Below, in pieces: positions 27,293-49,475 of a stretch of DNA of 64,000 nucleotides (the stretch's first letter is position 1; every line of letters begins with the position of its first letter). This stretch comes from Zoogloea sp. 1C4 (GTDB lineage: Bacteria; Pseudomonadota; Gammaproteobacteria; Burkholderiales; Rhodocyclaceae): NCBI RefSeq assembly GCF_009469605.1, contig NZ_SSXU01000011.1, positions 84,728-148,727 on the forward strand, given 5' to 3'. Position numbers and translations under genes: made by a program. The notes below the pieces were generated by a model, which searched no databases, was not told the origin of the DNA, and saw nothing but the letters and a program-made list of their open reading frames with translations.

Positions 27293-29374
27293 ATGAAATT
27301 ACTTTTTTGCTTAATTGCGCAGGTTGCGCCCTTGTTGCTCGCCGGGGGAGCCATCGCTGGCGGCGTGCCCACGCTCGAGACCGTCGAGGTTCAGGCGGGC
27401 AGCACCGACCTGATTGGCGTCGCCGCCAGCGCCACCGAGGGCACGGTGAGCGGCAGGCAGCTCGCCACCCGCCCGCTGCTGCGCCCCGCCGAGGTGCTGG
27501 AGACGGTGCCGGGGCTGGTCGTCTCCCAGCACAGCGGCGACGGCAAGGCCAATCAGTACTATCTGCGCGGCTTCAACCTCGACCACGGCACCGACTTCGC
27601 CACCTGGCTGATGGGCATGCCCATCAACCTCCCCACCCACGCCCACGGGCAGGGCTACACCGACCTCAATCTGCTGATCCCCGAGCTCGTCGCGTCGGTG
27701 CGCTACCGCAAAGGGCCGTACCACGCGGCGGACGGGGATTTCTCGGCGGCCGGCTCGGCCCGGCTCGATTACTTCCGCAGCCTGCCGGCAGACTTCGTGC
27801 AGATCGAGCTCGGCCAGCATCACTACAACCGGCTGGTCGCGGCGGGGTCGCGGCCGGTGAGCGACGGCGGGCCGGTGCTGCTGGGCGCCATCGAAGCCGC
27901 CTACAACAACGGGCCGTGGGCCGAGCGCGAGAACCTGCGCCGGCTCAATGGCGTGCTGCGTCTGTCGTCGGGCAGCGTCGACAACGGCTGGGCGGCGACG
28001 CTGATGGCCTTCGAGTCTCACTGGTCGGCCACCGATCAGGTGCCCCGCCGGGCCGTGGAGCAGGGGCTGATCGGCCGCTTCGGCAGCCTCGACCCAACCA
28101 GCGGTGGCCGCACCCGCCGCGCGAGCCTCTCCGGCGAATGGGCCGCAAGCGACGCCAGCGGCCGCAGCCGGGCGAACGCTTACCTCATCGACTACGGCCT
28201 CGACCTGTTTTCCAACTTCACCTACGCCATGGACGACCCGCTGCGGGGCGACCAGTTCGAGCAGGTGGATCGCCGTCAGATCGTCGGCGCAGGCGGCAGC
28301 CGCAGCTGGTTCGCCGACTGGGCCGGGCGGCCGGTGGAGCTGACCCTCGGTAGCCAGCTGCGCCACGACCACATCGGCCAGGTCGGGCTGTTCCTCACCG
28401 AGGCCCGGCAGCGCCATGGGCAGGTGCGCAGCGACAAGGTGGATCAGACCAGCGTCGGGGTGTATGGCGAAGCCCAGATTCAGGTGCTGGAAAAGCTGCG
28501 CGCCACCCTCGGGCTGCGTGCCGACGAGTACCGCTTTCAGGTGACGGGCGACGGCACGCCCATCGGCGCTGCCAACAGCGGCCGGGCGGATGCCTTTCTG
28601 GCCGCGCCCAAGCTCGGAATCGTCGCCGGCCCGTGGGCCCGGACCGAGCTCTACGCCAACTACGGCCACGGCTTTCACAGCAACGACGCCCGCGGCACGA
28701 CGATCCGCGTCAATCCCGATCCGCGCAGTGCGGAGTTCGGCCAGCCCGTGGCGCGGGTGCGTCCCCTGGTGCGCGCTCGCGGCGGCGAGCTGGGGCTGCG
28801 CAGCGTGCCGGCCGCTGGATGGGTGACGACGCTGGCCCTGTGGCGGCTCGACATCGCATCCGAACTGCTGTTCGTCGGCGACGCGGGCATCACCGAGCCG
28901 AGCCGGCCGTCCCGCCGCCAGGGCGTGGAGTGGACCAACCTGTGGACGCCGCTGCCCGGCGTGAGCGTGGATGCGGATCTGGCGGTGTCGAGCGCGCGCT
29001 TCCGGGATGCGGATGCGGCTGGCACGAGGATCCCGGGCGCCGCCGGCGTGGTCGCGTCGGTGGGCGTCGGAGTGGATCCCGGCGAGCGCTGGTTTGGCGG
29101 CCTGCGCCTGCGACATTTTGGCGCACGCCCCCTGATCGAAGACAATTCGGTACGATCCGCGTCCTCGACCTTGACCAATCTTAAGGTAGGCTTCCGCCTG
29201 GACAGGAGAATCACCCTGTCGCTGGATGTGCTCAACCTCTTCAACCGTCGGGTGAGCGACATCGATTACTACTACGAGTCCCAATTGAAGTCCGAAAGTC
29301 TCCCCGTCGCCGACATCCACGCCCACCCCTCGGAGCCCCGCAGCCTGCGGCTGGGCCTGCGTGTGGCGCTGTGA
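27293..29374 (+). CDS. TonB-dependent outer membrane receptor, probable nickel importer
   Basis: A 693-residue TonB-dependent receptor. A signal peptide (MKLLFCLIAQVAPLLLAGGA) is followed by a possible TonB box near LETVEVQAG and the plug domain (RPAEVLETVPGLVVSQHSG, YYLRGFNLDHGTDF). The beta-barrel ends with the typical NLFNRRVSDIDYYYESQL segment. The substrate is inferred from context: it lies between a nickel permease and a TonB gene, downstream of nikR. Relatives of this plug type occur beside other metal genes, so another metal cannot be excluded. The last codons overlap the tonB start. Confidence 0.88.
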   Translation: MKLLFCLIAQVAPLLLAGGAIAGGVPTLETVEVQAGSTDLIGVAASATEGTVSGRQLATRPLLRPAEVLETVPGLVVSQHSGDGKANQYYLRGFNLDHGTDFATWLMGMPINLPTHAHGQGYTDLNLLIPELVASVRYRKGPYHAADGDFSAAGSARLDYFRSLPADFVQIELGQHHYNRLVAAGSRPVSDGGPVLLGAIEAAYNNGPWAERENLRRLNGVLRLSSGSVDNGWAATLMAFESHWSATDQVPRRAVEQGLIGRFGSLDPTSGGRTRRASLSGEWAASDASGRSRANAYLIDYGLDLFSNFTYAMDDPLRGDQFEQVDRRQIVGAGGSRSWFADWAGRPVELTLGSQLRHDHIGQVGLFLTEARQRHGQVRSDKVDQTSVGVYGEAQIQVLEKLRATLGLRADEYRFQVTGDGTPIGAANSGRADAFLAAPKLGIVAGPWARTELYANYGHGFHSNDARGTTIRVNPDPRSAEFGQPVARVRPLVRARGGELGLRSVPAAGWVTTLALWRLDIASELLFVGDAGITEPSRPSRRQGVEWTNLWTPLPGVSVDADLAVSSARFRDADAAGTRIPGAAGVVASVGVGVDPGERWFGGLRLRHFGARPLIEDNSVRSASSTLTNLKVGFRLDRRITLSLDVLNLFNRRVSDIDYYYESQLKSESLPVADIHAHPSEPRSLRLGLRVAL

Positions 29375-30084
29375 TCTCCGATCGCGGCCTGGTGATGGCG
29401 GTGGGCGCGTCCTTGTGCGTCCATGCGCTGGCGCTCGGCATGGGGGGCGGATTGAAGTCGTCGGTCACCGAGCCGCCGCGTCTGCTCGAAGCCCGGCTGG
29501 TGCAGGAAGTCCTGCCCGAGAAGACCCCCGAAAAACCCCACGTCGAACCGCCGCCGCCCCAGCCACGGCCGCACAAGTCGACGCCGGCTGAAACGCCCCA
29601 TCCGCCCAAGGCGGTTGCCCGGCCCGAGCCCGTCGTGCCCCAGCAGCGGCTGGTGGCCGAGGCGCGGGCCGATCATCCCGCGCCGGCCATCGCGACCGCT
29701 CCAGCCCTGGCGCCCGCGGTGGCGGCAAACCAGACGCCGGCTCCGGCTGCGGTGGCTGCGCCGCCCGTCGCTGCTGCTGCGGCGAGCTATTCGCCGCCCA
29801 GTTTTGGCGCCAGGTATCTCGACAATCCCAAGCCAGGTTATCCGATGATCGCCCGGCGTCGCGGGCTGGAAGGCACCGTCCGCCTCGATGTGCGGGTGTC
29901 GGCCGAGGGCATTCCGGTGGCGGTGAAGGTGCGCGAGAGCGGCGGGCATGAGTCCCTCGACGAAGCCGCCGTCACCGCCGTGTGGCACTGGCGTTTCGTG
30001 CCCGCGCGCCGCGGTGGCGAGCCGGTGGAGGCGTCGGTGGTGGTGCCGATCCGCTTCCGCCTCGGCGCCGAAGACGCCGGCTGA
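29371..30084 (+). CDS. tonB: Energy transducer TonB paired with the receptor
   Basis: A 237-residue TonB. One N-terminal membrane segment (LVMAVGASLCVHALALGMGG) is followed by a long periplasmic Pro/Ala/Lys-rich spacer (about residues 45-150) and the C-terminal TonB domain (YPMIARRRGLEGTVRLDVRV; SLDEAAVTAVWHWRFVPARR). It couples the proton motive force to the receptor encoded just upstream. Translation starts at GTG 29371, overlapping the receptor stop by 4 bp. No exbB/exbD are present in the window. Confidence 0.92.
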   Translation: MISDRGLVMAVGASLCVHALALGMGGGLKSSVTEPPRLLEARLVQEVLPEKTPEKPHVEPPPPQPRPHKSTPAETPHPPKAVARPEPVVPQQRLVAEARADHPAPAIATAPALAPAVAANQTPAPAAVAAPPVAAAAASYSPPSFGARYLDNPKPGYPMIARRRGLEGTVRLDVRVSAEGIPVAVKVRESGGHESLDEAAVTAVWHWRFVPARRGGEPVEASVVVPIRFRLGAEDAG

Positions 30085-30894
30085 TCAGCGCGCGTCGGCA
30101 GCCAGTTCGTCCAGATCCGCTTCGCCGAGGCCAAATTCCTCGGCCACATCGTCGGCCCAATCCGCCCAGTCCGGTGAGATGCCGTCCCGCACGCGTCGCC
30201 CGGCCGCCAGCAGGCGGGCCAGCCGGCGGGCTTCGTCGCCGAGCCGCCGCGTCAGCTTCGGGTCGTGATGGGCGCGGATCGCCTCGCATACCTCCACCGG
30301 CAGCTTCCAGTTGCGCGCCACGAGATAACCGGCGGCGGCGTGATCGGTGCCGCTGAGGGCGTCGAGCGCCCGGGCGCCGGCCTCGAGGGTCGGCCCGTCG
30401 CCGATCAGCAGTGCCGCGTGCTGGGGCGATCGCCGCAACACCACGGCAATCCCTGCGTCCTGCATCAGGGCTGCCAGATAGGCGGTGTCGGCCAGCGACT
30501 TGAAGCGGGTCGCCCGCGCCACCGCAAAGCTGTACTCGGCGGCCCGCGCGCAGCCGGACCAGATCGCGTCCACAACCCGCGGGTCGAGCCCGTCGTTCTG
30601 GGCCTTGAGCGCAACGCTCGCGGCCGTAGCGAGGGTGCGGGTGCGGCCAAGCATGGCGATCGCCTCCTGGGCGGTGCGGGGGGCGCTCCGGGGGCGGAAC
30701 ACCGGCGAGTTGGCGACCCGCAGCAGCGCACCGGTGATCGCCGGATCCTGGCTCACCGCCTGCGCCATCTCCCGGGGGCCCGCGTCATCGTCGGCCGCGG
30801 CTGCGCGCAGGCGCAGAAAACCCGGGCCGGGGGCAGGGAGCACGACCCCGCTGGCCAGCACGGCGTCGACCAGCAAATCCTTGTCCATTGACAT
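30085..30894 (-). CDS. HDOD-domain signalling protein
   Basis: A 269-residue protein with an HDOD domain, a degenerate HD hydrolase fold seen in bacterial regulators. Typical parts are ISQDP-like VSQDPAITGALLRVANSPVF, the APRTAQEAIAMLGRTRT segment and the HAAAGYLVARNWKLP...AIRAHHDP block. It is probably involved in signalling rather than catalysis; the partner is unknown. It converges on tonB with no gap: the stop codons share the palindrome TGATCA (30082-30087). It is divergent from the tRNA-tuf operon. Confidence 0.8.
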   Translation of the reverse strand: MSMDKDLLVDAVLASGVVLPAPGPGFLRLRAAAADDDAGPREMAQAVSQDPAITGALLRVANSPVFRPRSAPRTAQEAIAMLGRTRTLATAASVALKAQNDGLDPRVVDAIWSGCARAAEYSFAVARATRFKSLADTAYLAALMQDAGIAVVLRRSPQHAALLIGDGPTLEAGARALDALSGTDHAAAGYLVARNWKLPVEVCEAIRAHHDPKLTRRLGDEARRLARLLAAGRRVRDGISPDWADWADDVAEEFGLGEADLDELAADAR

Positions 30895-30964
30895 GCGTTA
30901 TCCGACAGCGTGGTAGTCCTAACGGATTAAAGCACAGAGGTCACAAGAAAAACGACGATTGTGT

Positions 30965-30993
30965 TTGACAACCGGCAAGCCGATGTCTAGAAT
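30965..30993 (+). promoter_or_regulatory. Sigma-70 promoter of the tRNA-tuf-secE-nusG operon
   Basis: TTGACA (30965-30970, full consensus), a 17-bp spacer and TAGAAT (30988-30993), followed by a GC-rich discriminator (GCGCAGC) as at growth-rate and stringently controlled promoters. The start of transcription would be near 31000, just before tRNA-Tyr. Confidence 0.85.
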
Positions 30994-31009
30994 GCGCAGC
31001 TTCTCGCTT

Positions 31010-31095
<86 letters not shown>

Positions 31096-31166
31096 CAGTT
31101 TTGCTGTGTGCTCCGTCCGTGAGTTGCGGTGACGTGAGCGGTGTTGTGAGTCGTGCGTTGTAAAGC

Positions 31167-31240
31167 GCGGGTGTAGCTCAATGGTAGAGCAGAAGCCTTC
31201 CAAGCTTATGACGAGGGTTCGATTCCCTTCACCCGCTCCA
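31167..31240 (+). tRNA. tRNA-Gly (anticodon TCC)
   Basis: A 74-nt tRNA: acceptor GCGGGTG/CACCCGC, D-arm TAGCTCAATGGTAGAGC, anticodon loop CTTCCAA, T-arm GGTTCGATTCC and encoded CCA. Confidence 0.97.
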
Positions 31241-31255
31241 GGTTGCGTGTGTGAG

Positions 31256-31330
31256 GCCCATGTAGCTCAGTGGCAGAGCACTCCCTTGGTAAGGGAGAGG
31301 TCGGCAGTTCAATCCTGCCCATGGGCACCA
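31256..31330 (+). tRNA. tRNA-Thr (anticodon GGT)
   Basis: A 75-nt tRNA: acceptor GCCCATG/CATGGGC, anticodon stem-loop CTCCCTTGGTAAGGGAG with GGT, T-arm AGTTCAATCCT, encoded CCA. tuf starts 66 bp downstream. Confidence 0.97.
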
Positions 31331-31396
31331 ACGATTCAATGGTGCGGCGTTCAAAGTAGTTTTCCAATTTCCTGATTTTTTTGCGGAGTTGATGAT

Positions 31397-32587
<1,191 letters not shown>

Positions 32588-32611
32588 TTCTCGATAGTCG
32601 TACTCGGAATG

Positions 32612-32634
32612 CCCCGCTCCCCGCGGGGTGTTTC
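32612..32634 (+). terminator. Weak terminator-like hairpin between tuf and tRNA-Trp
   Basis: CCCCGC/GCGGGG (32612-32617/32623-32628) with a 5-nt loop, followed by TGTTTCG. The short T-run suggests partial termination or an RNA-processing site. Confidence 0.35.
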
Positions 32635-32648
32635 GTAGTCTCTGCTGC

Positions 32649-32724
32649 AGGGGTATAGCTCAACTGGCAGAGCGTCGGTCTCCAAAACCGAAGGTTGGGG
32701 GTTCGATTCCCTCTGCCCCTGCCA
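32649..32724 (+). tRNA. tRNA-Trp (anticodon CCA)
   Basis: A 76-nt tRNA: acceptor AGGGGTA/TGCCCCT, anticodon loop CTCCAAA, T-arm GGTTCGATTCC, G discriminator and encoded CCA. It lies directly before secE, the standard order in beta- and gammaproteobacteria. Confidence 0.97.
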
Positions 32725-32749
32725 CCGTTTCATTCGGACTCACGTTTCA

Positions 32750-33103
32750 ATGGCCGACAAAATCAAGTTTGCGCTGGCACTGGTTCTACTGGTAGCCGGC
32801 GTTGTGGGCTTCTATCTGCTCTCCGAGCAGGCAATGGTGCTGCGCGTTCTGTCCGTGCTCGCCGGTGTTGCCCTTTGCGCTGCCGTAGCCTGGAAGACCG
32901 AGGCCGGACAGCGTTTTGCCGTTTTTGCCAACGAGACCGTTGCCGAAACCAAGAAAGTCGCGTGGCCGTCGCGCAAGGAAACATTCCAGACCACCGGGAT
33001 CGTCTTTGCCTTCGTCGTGATCATGGCCGTCTTTCTTTGGGTTACTGACAAGACCCTCGAGTGGGCTCTCTACGATCTGATCCTGGGTTGGAAGAAATCA
33101 TGA
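32750..33103 (+). CDS. secE: Preprotein translocase subunit SecE
   Basis: A 117-residue inner-membrane subunit that clamps SecY in the Sec channel. Two hydrophobic segments form the N-terminal part and a third follows the conserved cytoplasmic helix [20 protein letters not shown], the SecE signature. This three-helix form is the enterobacterial type. The stop overlaps the nusG start by 4 bp. Confidence 0.96.
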   Translation: MADKIKFALALVLLVAGVVGFYLLSEQAMVLRVLSVLAGVALCAAVAWKTEAGQRFAVFANETVAETKKVAWPSRKETFQTTGIVFAFVVIMAVFLWVTDKTLEWALYDLILGWKKS

Positions 33104-33633
33104 GCAAGCGTTGGTACGTGGTACATGCCTATTCCGGCTTCGAGAAGTCGGTCCAGCGCGCGCTTGTCGAGCGTGTCGCGCGTGATGGTATGCAAGACCT
33201 GTTTGGTCAGATTCTCGTTCCCGTCGAAGAAGTCGTCGAGATGAAGAACGGCCAGAAGAGCATCACCGAACGCAAGTTCTTCCCCGGCTACGTGCTGGTG
33301 GAAATGGAGATGAACGACGATACGTGGCATCTCATCAAGTCCACCCCGAAGGTCACCGGTTTTGTCGGCGGCACCGCCAACAAGCCGACCCCGATTTCCG
33401 AGAAGGAAGTCGAGAAGATCATGCAGCAGATGAAGGAAGGCGTCGACAAGCCGCGTCCGAAGGTGCTGTTCGAAGTGGGCGAGATGGTTCGCGTCAAGGA
33501 AGGTCCGTTCACCGATTTCAATGGTTCCGTCGAAGACGTGAACTACGAGAAGAGCAAGATCCGCGTGTCGGTGACCATCTTCGGTCGTGCGACGCCGGTC
33601 GAACTGGATTTTGGTCAGGTCGAGAAGACCTGA
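33100..33633 (+). CDS. nusG: Transcription termination/antitermination factor NusG
   Basis: A 177-residue NusG: NGN domain ([31 protein letters not shown]) and C-terminal KOW domain ([20 protein letters not shown]). It binds RNA polymerase and Rho or the ribosome, linking transcription and translation. ATG 33100 overlaps the secE stop. Confidence 0.98.
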   Translation: MSKRWYVVHAYSGFEKSVQRALVERVARDGMQDLFGQILVPVEEVVEMKNGQKSITERKFFPGYVLVEMEMNDDTWHLIKSTPKVTGFVGGTANKPTPISEKEVEKIMQQMKEGVDKPRPKVLFEVGEMVRVKEGPFTDFNGSVEDVNYEKSKIRVSVTIFGRATPVELDFGQVEKT

Positions 33634-33640
33634 TCTTCGT

Positions 33641-33664
33641 GGGGTGCCCTGAGGCACCCCGTTT
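33641..33664 (+). terminator. Hairpin after nusG
   Basis: GGGGTGCC/GGCACCCC (33641-33648/33653-33660) with a CTGA loop, followed by GTTTCG. It is probably a partial terminator between the secE-nusG unit and the L11 operon. Confidence 0.5.
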
Positions 33665-33733
33665 CGCGCCCGCAAGGGCAAGAGGAGCGCGGCGGTTTTT
33701 GCTGTGCGCTAGAACTCAAAAAGGAGTTGCCTG

Positions 33734-34165
33734 ATGGCAAAGAAGATCATTGGCTACATCAAGCTGCAGGTTCCTGCAGGCAAAGCCAACCCCAGCCCCC
33801 CGATCGGCCCGGCCCTTGGTCAGCGCGGCCTCAACATCATGGAGTTCTGCAAGACGTTCAACGCGCAGACCCAAGGTCTTGAGCCCGGCCTGCCGATTCC
33901 GGTGGTGATCACCGCGTTTGCGGACAAGAGCTTCACCTTCGTGATGAAGACCCCGCCCGCGACCATTCTGATCAAGAAGGCCGCCGGCATCCAGAAGGGT
34001 TCTCCGAAGCCCCATACCGACAAGGTCGGCAAGATCACCAAGGCCCAGTGCGAAGAAATCGCCAAGGCCAAGATGAAGGATCTCACCGCTGCGGACCTCG
34101 ACGCCGCTGCTCGTACCATCGCTGGCTCTGCGCGCAGCATGGGCATCACCGTGGAGGGCATGTAA
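33734..34165 (+). CDS. rplK: 50S ribosomal protein L11
   Basis: A 143-residue protein of the GTPase-associated centre. The N-terminal proline-rich helix region ([18 protein letters not shown]) is the thiostrepton-sensitive site. The C-terminal domain binds 23S rRNA helices 43-44. AAGGAG lies upstream of ATG 33734. rplA follows after 2 bp, the standard L11 operon. Confidence 0.99.
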   Translation: MAKKIIGYIKLQVPAGKANPSPPIGPALGQRGLNIMEFCKTFNAQTQGLEPGLPIPVVITAFADKSFTFVMKTPPATILIKKAAGIQKGSPKPHTDKVGKITKAQCEEIAKAKMKDLTAADLDAAARTIAGSARSMGITVEGM

Positions 34166-34167
34166 TC

Positions 34168-34875
34168 ATGGCGAAGCTGTCCAAGCGCGTTCAGGCCCTG
34201 CGTGCCAAGGTTGATCGCAACAAGAACTACCCCCTGACCGAAGCCCTGTCGCTGGTCAAGGAATGCGCCACTGCCAAGTTCGACGAGTCCATCGACATCG
34301 CCGTGAACCTGGGCGTGGATGCCAAGAAGTCCGACCAGCTGGTTCGTGGCTCCGTCGTTCTGCCTGCCGGTACCGGCAAGTCCGTCCGCGTGGCGGTCTT
34401 CGCCCAGGGCGACAAGGCTGAAGCCGCTCGCGCCGCTGGCGCCGACGTCGTCGGTTTTGACGACCTCGCCGAGCAGGTCAAGGGCGGCACGATCGACTTC
34501 GATCTGTGTATCGCCACCCCGGACGCCATGCGTGTCGTCGGCGCCCTCGGTCAGATCCTCGGCCCCCGCGGCCTGATGCCGAACCCGAAGGTCGGCACCG
34601 TGACCATGGATGTCACCACCGCCGTGAAGAACGCCAAGGCCGGTCAGGTTCAGTACCGTACCGACAAGGCCGGCCTGATCCACGCCACCGTGGGTCGTGC
34701 CTCCTTCACCGTCGAAGCGCTGCAGCAGAACGTTGCCGCCCTGATCGACGCGCTGGTCAAGGCCAAGCCGGCCGCCTCCAAGGGCGTGTACCTGCGCAAG
34801 GTTGCTGTCTCCTCCACGATGGGTGCCGGCGTCCGCGTCGAACCCGCCACCGTGTCGGGCCAGCAGCAACAGTAA
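34168..34875 (+). CDS. rplA: 50S ribosomal protein L1
   Basis: A 235-residue protein of the L1 stalk, which helps tRNA leave the ribosome. The signature [17 protein letters not shown] is present. In bacteria L1 also represses its own operon by binding the rplK leader. ATG 34168 is 2 bp after the rplK stop. Confidence 0.99.
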   Translation: MAKLSKRVQALRAKVDRNKNYPLTEALSLVKECATAKFDESIDIAVNLGVDAKKSDQLVRGSVVLPAGTGKSVRVAVFAQGDKAEAARAAGADVVGFDDLAEQVKGGTIDFDLCIATPDAMRVVGALGQILGPRGLMPNPKVGTVTMDVTTAVKNAKAGQVQYRTDKAGLIHATVGRASFTVEALQQNVAALIDALVKAKPAASKGVYLRKVAVSSTMGAGVRVEPATVSGQQQQ

Positions 34876-34884
34876 GAACTTTGG

Positions 34885-35095
34885 GCCGGTTGCTCCGCTG
34901 AACAGGCAGGGCAGCCGGATCGTCAAAGACCGCAGGTGCGGATGCTCCGGCAAACGCTTAATCACCGAAAACCTGCGTAGACGGTGTCCCAGAACAGGAT
35001 TACCGCATCGCGAGCCCTTCGTGGTGCCAATCTCCTGATCCAGGTCGCCGTAGGTGCGATGGAAGCTTTCATCGCGTGTTGACTTGATAGGAGGA
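34885..35095 (+). ncRNA. L10 leader (autoregulatory rplJL leader RNA)
   Basis: The 226-bp gap before rplJ contains the structured leader that the L10-(L12)4 complex binds to repress translation. The ACCTGCGTAGACGGTGTCCC block (about 34970-34990) is the conserved core I recognise from betaproteobacterial L10 leaders. Ends are approximate. Confidence 0.7.
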
Positions 35096-35101
35096 AAGAC
35101 C

Positions 35102-35602
35102 TTGAGTCTGAATCTCGACGACAAAAAAGCCGTAGTGGCTGAGGTGTCGGCGCAAGTGGCAAATGCTCAGACGATCGTCGTGGCGCAATATGCAGGGATC
35201 GAGGTCGGCGACCTCACCGTGCTGCGTGCCAAGGCGCGTGACGCTGGCGTTTACCTCCGTGTGCTGAAGAACACCCTGGCTCGCCGCGCAGTGGCTGACA
35301 CGCCGTTTGCCAGCCTGGCCGACCAGATGACCGGCCCGCTGATTTACAGCATCTCCGCCGATCCCGTGGCTGCCGCAAAGGTTCTCGCCGATTTCGCGAA
35401 GACCAACGACAAGCTCGTGCTGAAGGCGGGTTCCTACGCTGGCAAGGTGCTCGACAAGGCTGGCGTGCAAGCCCTGGCCGCGATCCCGAGCCGCGAAGAA
35501 CTGCTCGCCAAGCTGCTGGGCGTCATGCAGGCACCGGTGTCCGGCTTTGCCGGTCTGCTGGCCGCGCTCGCGAAGAAACGTGAAGAAGAAACCGCGGCCT
35601 GA
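35102..35602 (+). CDS. rplJ: 50S ribosomal protein L10
   Basis: A 166-residue base of the L7/L12 stalk. Translation starts at TTG 35102, preceded by a perfect AGGAGG (35089-35094) at 7 nt spacing. This gives the usual N-terminus [15 protein letters not shown]; the ATG further upstream lies inside the leader. The C-terminal helix binds L7/L12 dimers. The rare TTG start may help autoregulation. Confidence 0.98.
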   Translation: MSLNLDDKKAVVAEVSAQVANAQTIVVAQYAGIEVGDLTVLRAKARDAGVYLRVLKNTLARRAVADTPFASLADQMTGPLIYSISADPVAAAKVLADFAKTNDKLVLKAGSYAGKVLDKAGVQALAAIPSREELLAKLLGVMQAPVSGFAGLLAALAKKREEETAA

Positions 35603-35652
35603 GCGCCCGGTTGCTGACTACGCTTACGAAATTAGAACTGGAGTATTTTGAG

Positions 35653-36030
35653 ATGGCAATTACCAAAGAAGACATCCTCGAAGCCGTTGGCTCGATGACC
35701 GTGATGGAACTGAACGACCTGGTCAAGGCGTTCGAAGAGAAGTTTGGCGTTTCCGCCGCTTCCCTGGCTGTCGCCGCTCCTGGCGCTGGTGGCGCTGCTG
35801 CTGCCGCTGCTGAAGAGCAGACCGAGTTCAACGTCATCCTGCTGGCCGCTGGCGACAAGAAGGTTGAAGTGATTAAGGTTGTCCGCGCCGTCACCGGCCT
35901 GGGCCTGAAGGAAGCGAAGGACCTCGTTGATGGCGCTCCGAAGCCCGTCAAGGAAGCCATCGCCAAGGCCGACGCCGAAGCGCTCAAGAAGCAACTCGAA
36001 GACGCTGGCGCCAAGGTCGAAATCAAGTAA
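35653..36030 (+). CDS. rplL: 50S ribosomal protein L7/L12
   Basis: A 125-residue stalk protein: N-terminal dimerisation helices, an Ala/Gly hinge ([15 protein letters not shown]) and the C-terminal factor-binding domain ([20 protein letters not shown]). ATG 35653 gives the usual [13 protein letters not shown] start. Spacing to rplJ is 50 bp. A terminator-like attenuator follows before rpoB. Confidence 0.99.
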   Translation: MAITKEDILEAVGSMTVMELNDLVKAFEEKFGVSAASLAVAAPGAGGAAAAAAEEQTEFNVILLAAGDKKVEVIKVVRAVTGLGLKEAKDLVDGAPKPVKEAIAKADAEALKKQLEDAGAKVEIK

Positions 36031-36047
36031 TTTCGACTTTGCCCTGG

Positions 36048-36078
36048 GGGCTGATGCCATTACGGCATCGGCCCTTTT
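36048..36078 (+). terminator. Attenuator/terminator between rplL and rpoB
   Basis: An 11-bp stem (36048-36058/36064-36074, one G-T pair) with a 5-nt loop and TTTT. As in Escherichia coli, partial termination here would keep rpoBC below rplJL levels. The following 150 bp before rpoB show no other clear element. Confidence 0.8.
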
Positions 36079-36230
36079 GTGCTTTCAGTTTCAGTTGTCT
36101 GCAGCATCCGTCGCCCCAGACGACAAAAAAGAGCGTTCGAAGTAGGTTAAAGCGCAATCTGCGCGGAATCAACTGCCCGAAATGCTGTCTTTTGTCTTCT
36201 GACGTCCGACTTCTCTGACCCGGAGCATCT

Positions 36231-40361
<4,131 letters not shown>

Positions 40362-40406
40362 GCGGTTGGTTCGATCGATGAGTGCTCACCCTGGATGGAG
40401 TGATTG

Positions 40407-44614
<4,208 letters not shown>

Positions 44615-44618
<4 letters not shown>

Positions 44619-44644
44619 CGAAAACTTGACGAAGAAGATATACT
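44615..44644 (+). promoter_or_regulatory. Sigma-70 promoter of the str operon (rpsL-rpsG-fusA-tuf)
   Basis: TTGACG (44615-44620) overlapping the rpoC stop codon, an 18-bp spacer, and TATACT (44639-44644). Transcription would begin near 44651, leaving a leader of about 100 nt before rpsL. Confidence 0.7.
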
Positions 44645-44699
44645 CCGGCCTCTTTTTGCGGACTGGCCAATCGTAGTCAGTCGCAGCCGGAATAACCAT

Positions 44700-44732
44700 C
44701 CGAGGCGGTCCTGTCGGGCTGCCTCGGTGTTT
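44700..44732 (+). promoter_or_regulatory. Leader hairpin upstream of rpsL
   Basis: CCGAGGC/GCCTCGG (44700-44706/44721-44727) with a 14-nt loop, followed by TGTTTTG. It may be an attenuator or protein-binding site in the str leader; no specific ligand is recognised. Confidence 0.35.
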
Positions 44733-44748
44733 TGGGAAATTCTTAGCT

Positions 44749-45126
44749 ATGCCAACAATTAATCAACTCGTTCGTAAGGGCCGGCAAGCGCCCGTTTCCA
44801 AGAGCAAGGTTCCCGCGCTCGAGGCTTGCCCGCAAAAGCGTGGTGTCTGCACCCGCGTTTACACCACGACTCCGAAGAAGCCGAACTCCGCGCTGCGTAA
44901 GGTGGCCAAGGTTCGTCTGACCAACGGTTTCGAGGTCATCTCGTACATCGGCGGTGAAGGTCACAACCTCCAGGAGCACTCTGTTGTTCTGATCCGCGGC
45001 GGCCGTGTTAAGGATTTGCCGGGTGTGCGTTACCACATCGTGCGCGGCTCCCTTGACCTTCAGGGCGTCAAGGATCGTAAGCAGTCCCGCTCGAAGTACG
45101 GTGCCAAGCGCCCGAAGAAGTCTTAA
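44749..45126 (+). CDS. rpsL: 30S ribosomal protein S12
   Basis: A 125-residue decoding-centre protein. The two streptomycin-relevant lysines are unmutated, in [13 protein letters not shown] and [12 protein letters not shown]. The [13 protein letters not shown] loop is conserved. It is the first gene of the str operon; rpsG begins 33 bp downstream. Confidence 0.99.
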   Translation: MPTINQLVRKGRQAPVSKSKVPALEACPQKRGVCTRVYTTTPKKPNSALRKVAKVRLTNGFEVISYIGGEGHNLQEHSVVLIRGGRVKDLPGVRYHIVRGSLDLQGVKDRKQSRSKYGAKRPKKS

Positions 45127-45147
45127 TTGTCGGCATTCAAAGAATAG

Positions 45148-45633
<486 letters not shown>

Positions 45634-45751
45634 TTTCTCAGGCGCAATCGAAGTCGGGCCCTGAAAGGGGCTCGATTTATTTGTAAAGTATCAGTACGAA
45701 GTCGTGGGTTGATCCGTGGCTTCGCAAATTCAGGAAGGCAAGGTTAGGCCT

Positions 45752-47845
<2,094 letters not shown>

Positions 47846-47876
47846 TTGTCGTTTAAACCTATCAGGAAGCTAAAAA

Positions 47877-49067
<1,191 letters not shown>

Positions 49068-49077
49068 TATTCGTATG

Positions 49078-49102
49078 GGTGCGGCGCATGGGGTGCCGCA
49101 CC
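49078..49102 (+). promoter_or_regulatory. Stem-loop between tuf and rpsJ
   Basis: GGTGCGGC/GCCGCACC (49078-49085/49095-49102), 9-nt loop, followed by GTCTGCTCTTT. It could be a partial terminator or mRNA end; rpsJ starts 21 nt later. Confidence 0.35.
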
Positions 49103-49123
49103 GTCTGCTCTTTGGGAAATAAA

Positions 49124-49435
49124 ATGCAAAACCAAAAGATCCGTATCCGCCTCAAGGCCTTTGATTACAAGCTGATCGATCAGTCGGCCCTCGAGATCGT
49201 GGATACCGCGAAGCGTACTGGTGCTGTCGTTCGTGGCCCCGTGCCGCTGCCGACCCGCATCGAGCGCTTCGACCTGCTGCGTTCCCCGCACGTCAATAAG
49301 ACTTCCCGCGACCAGTTCGAAATCCGCACCCATCTGCGTCTGATGGACATCGTCGATCCAACCGACAAGACGGTCGATGCGCTGATGAAGCTGGATCTGC
49401 CGGCCGGCGTTGACGTCGAAATCAAGCTGCAGTAA
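49124..49435 (+). CDS. rpsJ: 30S ribosomal protein S10 (NusE)
   Basis: A 103-residue 30S protein that also acts as NusE in antitermination. [20 protein letters not shown] is the usual start, which selects ATG 49124. In this genome it is set apart from the rest of the S10 operon: a 117-bp gap with a strong terminator hairpin separates it from rplC. Confidence 0.99.
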   Translation: MQNQKIRIRLKAFDYKLIDQSALEIVDTAKRTGAVVRGPVPLPTRIERFDLLRSPHVNKTSRDQFEIRTHLRLMDIVDPTDKTVDALMKLDLPAGVDVEIKLQ

Positions 49436-49445
49436 CTAAAACCTA

Positions 49446-49475
49446 TTGCGCTCACGGCGCAAGGGCCGGTATAAT
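49446..49475 (+). promoter_or_regulatory. Promoter of the rplC (S10) operon, -10 box inside a terminator loop
   Basis: TTGCGC (49446-49451), an 18-bp spacer and TATAAT (49470-49475). The perfect -10 hexamer is exactly the loop of the hairpin at 49457-49488. Confidence 0.65.

Noticed and set aside
45646..45682. Terminator-like hairpin between rpsG and fusA
   Set aside because: The two stem parts are interrupted by a large bulge; pairing is too weak to call.
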